Part shown: positions 34,391-43,591 of the stretch, piece by piece | Position numbering within the stretch: the stretch's first letter is position 1 | Layout of the letters: the number at the start of each line of letters is the position of its first letter | DNA from: Armillaria gallica | Lineage: Eukaryota > Basidiomycota > Agaricomycetes > Agaricales > Physalacriaceae | Direction of reading: 5' to 3' | Length of the DNA stretch: 64,000 nucleotides | NCBI GenBank assembly: GCA_037576215.1 | Contig: JBANDB010000017.1 | Location: forward strand, 434,001-498,000 | Made by a program: the position numbers and the translations under genes | Notes under the pieces: model-generated | The model's database searches: none | The model's input: the letters and a program-made list of their open reading frames with translations, nothing else | What the model was told of the DNA's origin: nothing

Positions 34391-34573
34391 TCAATCATGT
34401 GGCAACTCTACAGCTGAGTTCGTCGACTTTTTTAATTGCCAGTGTGCGAGAACCAGTTTGCGACGCTTCACAAAGGTGGGAAGGCCCTCGGTACCTGTTT
34501 CAGCAGGAGAAATACCGCTATCTATTAGCTCAGAGTCGAGAGAGCGCTTGTATTTCGAAGACCTGCTAGACAT
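34391..34573 (-). pseudogene. Family 2 gene, N-terminal fragment
   Basis: From 34573, MSSRSSKYKRSLDSELIDSG then PTFVKRRKLVL is closely similar to the first 45 residues of the family 2 copy at 8466 (MATNSRSSKHKRPLDSEL). The similarity ends after the VKRRK motif and the frame stops at 34391. It lies head to head with family 1 copy C. Confidence 0.65.
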
Positions 34574-34647
34574 GGTGGTAGGAAGAAAAGAGGTGCGATG
34601 ATATCATGGTATCGAATTGGGCAGTTATTTCTCACGGATATTGATCT

Positions 34648-35780
34648 TTGTTTCTCTCGTCCGCGCCTGGTATGATTTGGTCGCCGCCAGCATTCACCTT
34701 GACCTCATCACTCTCCAGTAGCATTCTCTCGTCCGATGGCATGAACTTGAGTCTCAAAGTCGTCCCACCACACAGCTCTTTTTCTATCGATGTCGCTGCA
34801 AGATTTGATTTGAAGGAGGTGCTGCATAAACTGGAAGGTTTCCCACTCACAAACAAACTGCTCTTCAGAGTGAGAGCTGGATTGATGAAATATTTTTTAT
34901 CCCATACTGCGTATGTTCGGCCAGTGCAGCAGGGCTCACCAAGTTTTATTGTTGAAGCCTCATCATACAAGCCAGCTATGTGTGTTCTTATTTCACCGGA
35001 AGCGGCCTATCCCAGGTCAAGGGAATCTCTAGAGCTGTCAAAGCCGCTGCCCTCGAACAACTGCTACCACTTTACCGGCTATGGCCTCTGTGCCCGTGTC
35101 CTATTGGGATGGCATGACTATTATCAGTCGCTGCGTGTGAGGGCGCGCTTCTTTCCAGAGTTCGTCAAACCTTTGGCGGAAGATGCACGCTACCAACGAC
35201 GCCTTTGGTCTGGACTAGATGAGGACCAGGCTCTTCAAATTCTCGGCGGTCAAGGAGCTGCTCCCAATTCGGACGATGCCTCGAGACTCGTACTTAGTCG
35301 ATATACCAGACCAGAAGTTCATATTTTCATCAACCACATCCTGTCAAATGTGTTATGGATATCAATTCTTCGCAGCTACGAGAAGAACACCATCTCTTTG
35401 AACGGTAGACTACGTTGTACAATTTCTTCCCCTCATTGAGTCCTTAAACGACGCTTCTAGAACTGTAGAGGAATACCAACTTGAACGATACGGGCTGGTC
35501 CTCGGGGATGAGGATAAACCTTTCTCCGATAACTTTTGGCGGCAGCTGAAACTTCTACAGAAGAGCGCACTTTAATCTTCTAGACTGGCATGAACTTGAC
35601 TCGCTGTCTCCTCAAGTGCAGGAGTCTAGACGGAAACTTGGGGTGAGTATATTGGCGTTTAAGATTGGAGATTCTGTTGATTTTGTTTCAGGAAAGTGGA
35701 GAAACAAGTCACTCTTCAGACATGCGATCTCGATTCTCTTCAAGCTCGGTCACAAGCTCTCTGGCCCTGAGTTGTAATCT
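34648..35780 (+). pseudogene. Family 1 gene copy C, divergent and frameshifted
   Basis: A more distant copy. The open frame from 34648 (ATG at 34741: MNLSLKVVPPHSSFSIDVAA) reads through HKLEGFPLTNKLLFRV, YVRPVQQGSPSF, YPRSRESLELSKPLPSNNCY and DARYQRRLWSGLDEDQAL. These match the corresponding segments of copies D and E; the first intron of D appears absent here. After SDDAS the frame shifts: the YLVDIPDQKFIFSSTTSCQM equivalent lies in the next frame. Further exons VEEYQLERYGLVLG and GKWRNKSLFRHAISILFKLG follow, to a stop at about 35776. Probably non-functional. Confidence 0.6.
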
Positions 35781-36068
35781 GGTGACGGGACAGCTACGCG
35801 AATCTCACCGCCTGTAGACATTATTCTGTACTGCTAAACCTGATGTACAAGTCAAACCCTCTCTCATATGGATATCGTGGATTACAACATGCGCAGCATA
35901 GTCATCAAGACTACAGACGTCGAATATAAGGTTGCGTAAGGATACAATCATGGCTACTATACACTAATCCGATACAGTTCATTGACCTCCGTTTAGTACA
36001 CTGACTGTTTCACCTAGGTTAGCTGGTATATGGACAACACGAAATTTTGTGACGTACGAAAGGTGCCG

Positions 36069-37052
36069 TTAATATACCTCACAAAGTTTCGAGGGCAGGG
36101 GCGGGAAGTCCCTAGGCGTAGGGTTGGGATATGTACTGGCGGCGTCTTCGAGGATAGGGTGCAATGTCGGAGTACTTCCACGAAAGGAACTTTGCGCATA
36201 GAACGACTGGAAGCTGTTGACGGACAAGGCAGATGCGATGGAATAGCAGGTATGTAGTGAATCTTTGTCGGAAAATTTCTTCTTAGGTTTCCAATTCTGT
36301 TCCATTTAGTGTAATATTCGGGATTCAAAATGACTTGGACTCACAACAAGCTCATCGAACATATCTTGCTTCAAGTTTTCGTTCTGATGGGTGTCATTGT
36401 TCCATGACAACCGCTGAGTGGCACAGTGTTGAGCCAGGCGCTTATATTCGGCGCTAGGAAGCCAGCGGGCTTGACCGTCGTGCAAAGATATGTACGGCTT
36501 CATAGGCCGTTCTGTGTATATCACGAAAGCGATTGCCCATTGTCGAGGATGACGCCAAGCTGGACTGGTCTTGAGCGCACTTGTTCCTGAGTCAAAGAGA
36601 ATCTGTTGGTTGGGTTCGACAGGGACAACAAATCGTCGGAGAAGTCCACCAAAACTTTCATACTGGCCCTCAGATGAACCGAACGTGGCCATGAGACAGA
36701 CAAAATGGCCCTTCTTGTATTTAACAGAAGCTGCAAGGTGATCCGGGACATCCATAATGACGCACGGTCTTTCTTTTCCAGAGGAGACGGGCATGATTCG
36801 GTTGTGTCCGGTGGTCTTGAGCGTGCGTCCATTTCGAGGGGTGAAGTTACCGCACGCTCCTGTCAAAGCTACAGATAATGGTGTAAGTGCAGAGTCTTCG
36901 ATAAGGCAGATCTGGCCAGGCTTGTAGACTGGGGACACGTTCCGTGGCCGAATCGACGGCCTAAGTGACGGAGGCTTTGTGACAATACTGCACGGCCTAG
37001 TGGGTTTGAGGGGATCGTAATCCTCGGAAAGTACAGAGTAGCGGGAGAACAT
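36069..37052 (-). CDS. Uncharacterised fungal protein
   Basis: A large first exon from ATG 37052 (MFSRYSVLSEDYDPLKPTRP) runs through KPGQICLIEDSALTPLSVAL, RPCVIMDVPDHLAASVKYKK, GHFVCLMATFGSSEGQYESF and RQWAIAFVIYTERPMKPYIS to DMFDELV. A GT..AG intron (36296-36348 region, GTGAGT..GAACAG) can join in frame to NWKPKKKFSDKDSLHT and a Pro/Ser-rich tail ending at 36069. This pattern (a conserved RPC-I-MD segment, then CLMATF, then a W-x-IA segment) recurs in uncharacterised basidiomycete proteins I have seen. No catalytic motif recognised. It sits on the opposite strand to the family 1 genes around it. Confidence 0.6.
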
Positions 37053-37379
37053 TGAAAGGGAATGAGGGTTTTAGAAGTGGCTCCAGGCCTACTAGCTGTG
37101 AGTGAATGTAAGGTGACACTCGAGTGACAATCAGAGAAGGCAGAAAAAGGTGGCAAACCCATTAATGATTACCCCCATTTTATATAGCGGGCCCCGTTGT
37201 TATGGTCCCTTTCTCCTAATCAAGAAGACATCCTCTTTGTTCCTGCATAATGAAAGAGGGTCAAGGGGGAGGCGTTCAAGCAGTGCACGGACCAAGAGAA
37301 ACAATGGCAGATCGTGATCATTGATCGGCTGTTTCTCACGCCTTTGTCTTTCTTGTTCTTTGGTCGCCACTCTGGTCGG

Positions 37380-37386
37380 TATAAAC
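37380..37386 (+). promoter_or_regulatory. TATA box of family 1 copy D
   Basis: TATAAAC followed directly by ATGCTCGA, 63 bases upstream of the ATG at 37449. The same arrangement is found in copies A, E and F. Confidence 0.65.
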
Positions 37387-37448
37387 ATGCTCGATTTAGG
37401 CCATGGCCTGTTATCGCTCCCACCCCCCTCGCCTTGCTGCCCTACGCC

Positions 37449-38723
37449 ATGACTGCTCCCCTGCCCAACACGAAGTTCTCACTGTCTCCACCTTTGTACA
37501 CTTATATCACTTTTTCTATCGACGTAGCTGCAACACTGAAGCTATACTGTGGCGGGGGTGATGAAGTCATGTTACAAAAGCTGGATGGTCTGCAGGATCG
37601 CAAATATGCTGGTTACTGCTTGGATGTGCGTCGTCCCGTGGCTTCTACAAGTTTCTCCCGCTGAAAGACTCGTAGATCGTAGAACCAGATGAAGAGGAAG
37701 CTGCATACACCATTATTACCGTTAGACCAGTCCAACAGGGCCTCACAAAGCCTCATCCTCGGAAACCCCAGCATGCGCGCCCTACCATGTGCATTCCTGT
37801 CTTGCCCACAACGGCCCATCCTAGATCAAGGAAACCTTTCAAAGTGTCGAAGGGGCCACTACCATGGGAAAATTGCTACCATCCGACCTGCTACGATTTT
37901 TGCATGCGTGTACCAACGGAACGACAGGACTATTTTCAGTCACCATCTGCCGGTGGGAACCTCTCCCTTGAGCTGATGAAAGCCTGCAAGGAGGATAAAC
38001 TCTACAGCGAACTCCTTCGGACTGGACTACTAGACGACGATAGAATCCTGCGAATTCTCGACGGTCAAGAAGAAGCCCCAGAGACGGACGTTTCGGACGA
38101 CGCTTCGCAAACCTCGACGGATAGTGCAGCCAGCCAGATGTTCCTCGCCAAGGTACCAGGTTGCGACAAACTTGAAGAGGATCGCATCTTCGTGCCCGTT
38201 ATGCGTTTCGACCTTGTCCTGTCCAACGTACCAGAGATATCTGACCCGTCACAGCTATTCGGAGACCTGGATCTTTTCCAAGAGTAAGTCGACATCTTTC
38301 AGGGCTACGATTCGTCTCCTGAATTATTCTCTTGTTTTTAGAATCGTGCAGGAGTATCAGCTTGCGCGCTACGGATCGGCGGTTTTCCCCCAGCCCGAGC
38401 CGGAGATGGACATTACTCCTTTCCCTGACGATTACTATTCAGTGTATAGTTCAGAGTCGGCAACATCTGGGATTTCCGCAGAAGACCTGTACTCTGATTC
38501 TCCGGACTCGCGTGCAGTCGATTTATCGCCTGACGAATCTGGTGATGCATCGAATCCACCAGCTCCAGTGCTTCCGCGGAAAGGTGCGTGTTGGTGCAGT
38601 TCCGGTAGAACCTTACCTTATTTTTGCTTTATAGGTAAATGGAGAGTCAAGTCGATCTTCCGGCGAGCAATCAAGAATTTTGTTCAGTTTCTCAAGGGAC
38701 ATAAGTTCTCTGCCAAGTTATGA
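37449..38723 (+). CDS. Family 1 uncharacterised protein, copy D (intact)
   Basis: Best-preserved family member. Exon 1 (MTAPLPNTKFSLSPPLYTYI, TFSIDVAATLKLYCGGG, MLQKLDGLQDRKYAGYCLD) is joined by a short intron (about 37630-37687) to DEEEAAYTIITVRPVQQG. Then follow MCIPVLPTTAHPRSRKPF, KGPLPWENCYHPTCYDFCMR, DDDRILRILDGQEEAPETD, FLAKVPGCDKLEEDRIFVPV and NVPEISDPSQLFGDLDLFQE. The next exon has IVQEYQLARYGSAVFPQPEP and an acidic Ser/Asp-rich linker. The last encodes a basic amphipathic tail, GKWRVKSIFRRAIKNFVQF to KFSAKL. No signal peptide, membrane helix or known domain. Exact borders of the first intron are uncertain. Followed 270 bases later by a family 2 relic. Confidence 0.72.
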
Positions 38724-38996
38724 TCATTTCATCTACAGGATAGGCTAGAAATCATCCCACCTTCGTTTTCAAACGTATAATACACATGTATTGCTAATCA
38801 TAAATTGTACAACTCGCACACACTCCTTGATGGATCACACCACTTTCGTTTCCAAGCGTATAATACACATGTGCTGCTAATCATATTGTACAACCCGTAC
38901 ACCGTCTTTGAAGGAGAAACAGAATGTCCGTTGACGCCCCTTCACCGGACCGTTCTCAGTGCCTTAGGTAATCCCGCATCTTATTTTCACACTACC

Positions 38997-39435
38997 ATGT
39001 CCATTGACAATCCATCGACGAAACGCCATCGTTGCTGTCCGAATTGAGCTCCAAGGGCGTATTGCAACTTCAGAGGAAATGCAGTGGACCAGAAGGCATC
39101 CCTAAAGTGACAAAAACAGTCAACGCGTTGCAAAAGTCCAGAACTGACATCTAGTCTTCCTCGGTGCAGGAATTGCCCAAGGCTACCAATAAAGCAGTGA
39201 AAAAAGGAATTCGAAAGACCACCCGGAACACATCTGGGAATTGTGCCTGGCTCTCAATGAGGATCAATGGAACTAGTACAAGCACGAGATCAGATGGAAC
39301 ATATGCGTTAACCATGGTACGTGATGTCCATATTATAGCTGAAAATCCTCGTCGAGCCTATACGTCTTACAAGGTTACAGCGAAAAACTACTTTTGGTCC
39401 TCTACCCACGAAAATCATGGTCCTTTCGGGTCTTT
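38997..39435 (+). pseudogene. Family 2 gene, heavily decayed copy
   Basis: It begins at a start context shared with the intact copy: the 50 bases before ATG 38997, with CCTTAGGTAATCCCGCA, match those before 42558. It opens MSIDNPSTKRHRCCPN and a TGA. Later KATNKAVKKGIRKTT aligns with KVTKKALAEAEKARK, and a W-E-L-C-L-A-L-N-E-D-Q-W reading aligns with SWEAWLARGENQW. Many frame changes and stops. Lies between family 1 copies D and E. Confidence 0.65.
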
Positions 39436-39476
39436 ATCCCTTGTTTGTTGTCCCTTTGTTACCGCCCTGACGACAG

Positions 39477-39484
39477 TATAAATA
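39477..39484 (+). promoter_or_regulatory. TATA box of family 1 copy E
   Basis: TATAAATA then TGCTCGATTC, 43 bases upstream of the ATG at 39527. Confidence 0.65.
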
Positions 39485-39526
39485 TGCTCGATTCCACTCA
39501 TTATCGTCTCCCCCCCACTCTCCGAC

Positions 39527-40763
39527 ATGTCAGCTCCCTACACCAACACGAGGTATCAAGTGGCTCCGCCTTTCCACCACTATTTCACCTTTTCTATCGA
39601 CGTAGCGGCCACTCTAGAGTTGTATTGCGATGGAGGTGACACAGCCATGTTGCAAAAGCTGGATGGTGTGCAGGATCGACAATATGCTGGTTACAGCTTT
39701 TTCGTGCGTCACATTGCGGCTTACCTGATTCTGGACAACTGAGAAGCACCTAGAATCAAACCAGTCGGGATGAAGAGATGCCCAGATTTCAAGTTATCGA
39801 CATCCGACCAGTGCAACAAGGTCTTACGAAGCCTCATCCTTGGAAACCCCAGTATTCAAGGCCTACTATGTGTGCTCCCATCTTACCGACAACATTCCAC
39901 CCTGAGTCCAGGGAACCTTTGGATTTGTCGAGGGGCCCACTGCCATGGGACAACTGCTACCATCCTACCTGCTATGATCTTTCTGCCCGTGTACCTTCGG
40001 AATGGCGAGACTATCTTGACTCGCCTCGTGCGGCTTTTTGCCCTTCATTCTGCAAAGCCCTTGACGAGGATACGCGTTACGTCGAACTTTGTCGGGCCGG
40101 ACTAGACGATGATAGAATCCGCCGAATTCTTGACGGCCAAGAAGACGCCCCCGACACAGACGACGCTTCGGAGGCTGATAGTCAAATCTGCAAAACATTT
40201 TTGGCCAAGATATCAGGAACTGATAAGCCTGAAGAAGATTGCATCTTTGTGCCCGTTATGCGTATCGGCCACATCCTGTCGAACGTCCTGGAGATATCTG
40301 ATCCATCGCAGCTACACGGAGACGTGGACCTTTTCCAAGAGTAAGTCAATGTCTTCACCTGCTGCAGATCCTTTCTGAACTCTTCTTTTATAAGAATCGT
40401 ACAGGAGTATCAGCTTGCGCGCTACGGATCGGTCCTTCTCTACCCGCCAGAGGGACCGGAGATTGATGACACGTCTCTTCCTGATAACTTTTCGATGTCC
40501 TACAGTGTCGCGTCGACGGAATCTTTCTCAAGTTTGCCAGAAGCCCCAAGTTCTTCACCAGACTTGCATGAACTGGACTCGATATCAGAGGATTCTCCTC
40601 AGGTAGCTGTGCCTATTCGGAAAGGTGAGCAGCTCCACACGTGTTCGATGACTACTGCTGAAATACGCTTTCAGGAAAATGGAGACTCAAGTCGCTCTTC
40701 AGGCGAGCGGTTAGGAATTTCGTTGAGTTGGTGAAGTGGCGGAAGTTTTCTAACAAGTTGTGA
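39527..40763 (+). CDS. Family 1 uncharacterised protein, copy E (intact)
   Basis: The ATG at 39527 gives MSAPYTNTRYQVAPPFHHYF, then TFSIDVAATLELYCDGGD and MLQKLDGVQDRQYAGYSF. A short intron near 39700-39770 precedes FQVIDIRPVQQGLTKPHPWK. The second exon continues with EPLDLSRGPLPWDNCYHPTC, DDDRIRRILDGQEDAPDTDD, TFLAKISGTDKPEEDCIFVP and NVLEISDPSQLHGDVDLFQE. After an intron (40342-40395) comes EYQLARYGSVLLYPPEGPEI and an acidic linker different from that of copy D. After a last intron the basic tail GKWRLKSLFRRAVRNFVELV follows, with the stop at 40761-40763. Frames are consistent throughout. The N-terminal module and the tail are conserved while the linker diverges. No known function. Confidence 0.7.
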
Positions 40764-41038
40764 TTTGGTCTGCAAGCCAGACAGAAAAACTTCCCACCTT
40801 CGTTTTACTATATACATCACTCTGTATCGCTAATTCCGTTGACATTGTACAACTTGCACTCTCTTTGATATGACATTGTGGTCTCTAGTCGCACTACATC
40901 GTGGAGGGAGAGGAAAGTTCACCAAATTCAAGTCAGAACTAGGACCGGGCCGATCTCGGACTCGGAGATGATCGGGATTGGACGAGTCGTTCCCTTTGTC
41001 TCTTGTTCCTTTGTCCTTTATTGTCACCCAGGAAACGG

Positions 41039-41046
41039 TATAAATA
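41039..41046 (+). promoter_or_regulatory. TATA box of family 1 copy F
   Basis: TATAAATA with ATGCTCGA overlapping its end, equivalent to copies D and E. Confidence 0.6.
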
Positions 41047-42354
41047 TGCTCGATTCTTTCTTGGCCATTCCTTATTTTCTCTCTATTCTTCAGACTCTCC
41101 GCCACGGTTGCTCCTCCGGTCGACACGAACTTATCACTGGCTCCGCCTTTTACTCTTATATCACATTTTCCATCGACGTTGCTGCAACACTGAAGCTATA
41201 CTGTGGCGGGGGCGACGCAGTTATGTCACAAAAGCTGGATGGTCTGCAGGATCGCAAATATGCTGGTTACTGCTTAGATGTGCGTCGTTCCGTGGCTTCT
41301 ACAAGTTTCTCCCACTGAAAGACTCGTAGATCGTAGAACCAGATGAAGAGGAAGCTGTATACACATTATCAGTGTCAGACCGGTGCAACAGGGTCTCACA
41401 AAGCCTCATCCTCGGAAACCCCAGCATGCACGCCCTACCATGTGCATTCCTGTCTTGCCCACTACGGCCCATCCTAGATCAAGGAAGCCTCTCAAAGTGT
41501 CGAAGGGGCCACTACCATGGGAAAACTGCTATCATCCGACCTGCTACGACGTTTGGATGCGTATACCAGCGGAACCGCAGTACTATTTTCAGTCATCATC
41601 TGCTGCTGGGAACCTGTCCCTCCAGCTGATGGAAGCCTTCGACGAGGATAAGCTCCACAGTAAACTCCTTCGGACTGGACTAGACGACGATAGAATCCTG
41701 CGAATTCTCGACGGTCAAGAAGAAGCCCTAGAGACGCTTCGCAAACCTCGACGGATAGTGAAGCCAGTCAGATGTTCCTCGCCAAAGTACCAGGTTGCGA
41801 TAAACTTGAAGAGGATCGTATCTTTGTGCCCGTTATGCGTTTCGACCACGTTCTCTCAAACGTCCCAGAGATATATGATCCGTCGCAGCTCTGCGGAGAC
41901 ATGGATCTTTTCCAAGAGTGAGTAAACATCTTCCAGGACTGCGATTCTTCTCCTAAATTATTCTTTTGTTTTTAGAATTGTGCAGGAGTATCAACTAGCG
42001 CACTACGGACCCGCAGTTTTCCCCCAGCCCGAGCCGGAGATGGACATTACTCCTTTCCCTGACGATTACTATTCAGTGTATAGTTCAGAGTCGGCGGCAT
42101 CGACTGAAGACCTGAACTCTGATTCTCCGGACTCGCATGCACTTGATATATCGCTAGCCGACGAATCTGATGTTTCATCGAATCCACCAGTTCCAGCGCC
42201 TCCGCGGAAAGGTGCGTGTTTATATAGTTCCAGTAGCGCCTTACTTTATTTTTGCTCTATAGGCAAATGGAGAGTCAAATCGCTCTTCCGACGCGCAATT
42301 GGCATGAATCTCGTACAGTTTCTCAAGGGACATAAGTTCTCTGCTAAGTTATGA
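41046..42354 (+). pseudogene. Family 1 gene copy F, decayed
   Basis: The codon equivalent to the start ATG of copy D reads ACG (CCACGGTTGCT), and one base is missing soon after. The only in-frame ATG upstream (41046) lies inside the TATA-box region, so it would probably not be in the mRNA. The middle is well kept (TFSIDVAATLKLYCGGG, SQKLDGLQDRKYAGYCLD, RKPLKVSKGPLPWENCYHPT, DDDRILRILDGQEEALET). A 16-base deletion relative to copy D near 41733 then shifts the frame. The 3' exons (EYQLAHYGPAVFPQPEPEMD, GKWRVKSLFRRAIGMNLVQF) are intact in sequence. Very similar to copy D. Confidence 0.72.
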
Positions 42355-42557
42355 TCATTTCGTCTACAGGATAGACTCATATCGCTCCACTTTCGTTTTC
42401 AAAGAATTGTATGCTATACATATATTGTATCACTACTTATATTGTACTCGTACTCTCTTTGAACAATCTTTTCTTTTCCGATTTATTTAAATAAATAATA
42501 TTGCTCTGTAAAGGCCTCGATTCCTTAGGTAATCCCGCACTTTATCATTGTACCACC

Positions 42558-43591
42558 ATGTCCGCCAACAATACACCGTCGAAACGTCGTCGTCCACCTG
42601 AGTCCCAAGGGAGCATTTCAGCTACCGACAGAGATACAAAAACGCCCGTGAAGCGTCGAAAGACAGGTACCGAGGAAGGTTCGCCTGAATTCAAGTCGCC
42701 TTCCTCGGAGAAAGGTTCACCCAAGGTCACCAAGAAGGCTTTAGCTGAAGCAGAGAAAGCTAGAAAGAATCGGCGGAAACAGTCCTGGGAAGCGTGGCTA
42801 GCTCGCGGTGAGAACCAGTGGAAGCCTGAGCAAGACCCTAACTACAAGCAGAAGATTGGGTGGAAGGTCGTGCAGTATACTGATGGTGTGTGATTTTTGT
42901 ATATTCTTAGCCCCTCATCAAACTTATACACCCTTCAGCGAAAAATCACTTTCGGTTTTCTGACGAAGAGATGGGAACGTTGCCCTATGTTACATTTGAG
43001 AATCAGAACAACCCGATGCGCCCAGGAAAGTCGTATAATAAACTGGATTTACTGAGGCTTGCATATCGTAAAGAGGCCGCGCTTAATGGCGTTGAAGATG
43101 CGCTTGATGGGGTGCCTAAGGACGACATGTTGAAGGAGGGACAACGCATGTTTGACGCAAGGTCCGTTTGATCGTACGCTTTTACTGGGATCTGCATGTT
43201 GAGGTTTTTCTGTGTTTCAGGATGGATAATCTTGACAGCAAGTACAAGAAGTGTCACAACGGTAAATCGAGACCTGTGCTCAGGACGTTTTCCATTGTCC
43301 AACGGAGGACATATGATACCTCTAAACCAATAACGCCATTTGGCGCATGGTCAGTGCTGTTTGTTTGCATTGTTGTTTTTTTGTTCTAATCTGACTAGGT
43401 GGGAGCGTGTATGGGAAGATGGTAAAATGATAGGCTGGTGGTTGGTTTATCACTTCGACCCGGAAGCCGAGTGCGGTGGGAATGACGGCGGAGATTCTTA
43501 TTATCGCAGCCTTCGTGAGAGGTTTGGCCTGTTGAGAAGGGATGTCCTGACTGGTAAGGATCTACTTTGGACTGGCAAAACTCGACGATGA
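42558..43591 (+). CDS. Family 2 uncharacterised protein (intact copy)
   Basis: The ATG at 42558 gives MSANNTPSKRRRPPESQGSI, a basic, Ser/Pro-rich, low-complexity N-terminus with KRRKTGTEEGSPEFKSPSS (nuclear-localisation-like). It is followed by a Lys/Ala-rich helix and KQSWEAWLARGENQWKPEQD. An intron (42890-42938) joins to AKNHFRFSDEEMGTLPYVTF. Next come NKLDLLRLAYRKEAALNGVE, an intron, LDSKYKKCHNGKSRPVLRTF and PITPFGAW, split by an intron (about 43351-43399). The Trp-rich end is WERVWEDGKMIGWWLVYHFD. Intron phases all agree. No known domain found. Starts 204 bases after family 1 copy F, same strand; other copies also lie beside family 1 genes. Confidence 0.72.

Noticed and set aside
37689..37976. 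Alternative plus-strand frame in family 1 copy D (and equivalent in copy F)
   Set aside because: It is out of phase with the conserved LPWENCYHPTCYD exon that continues into the rest of the gene.
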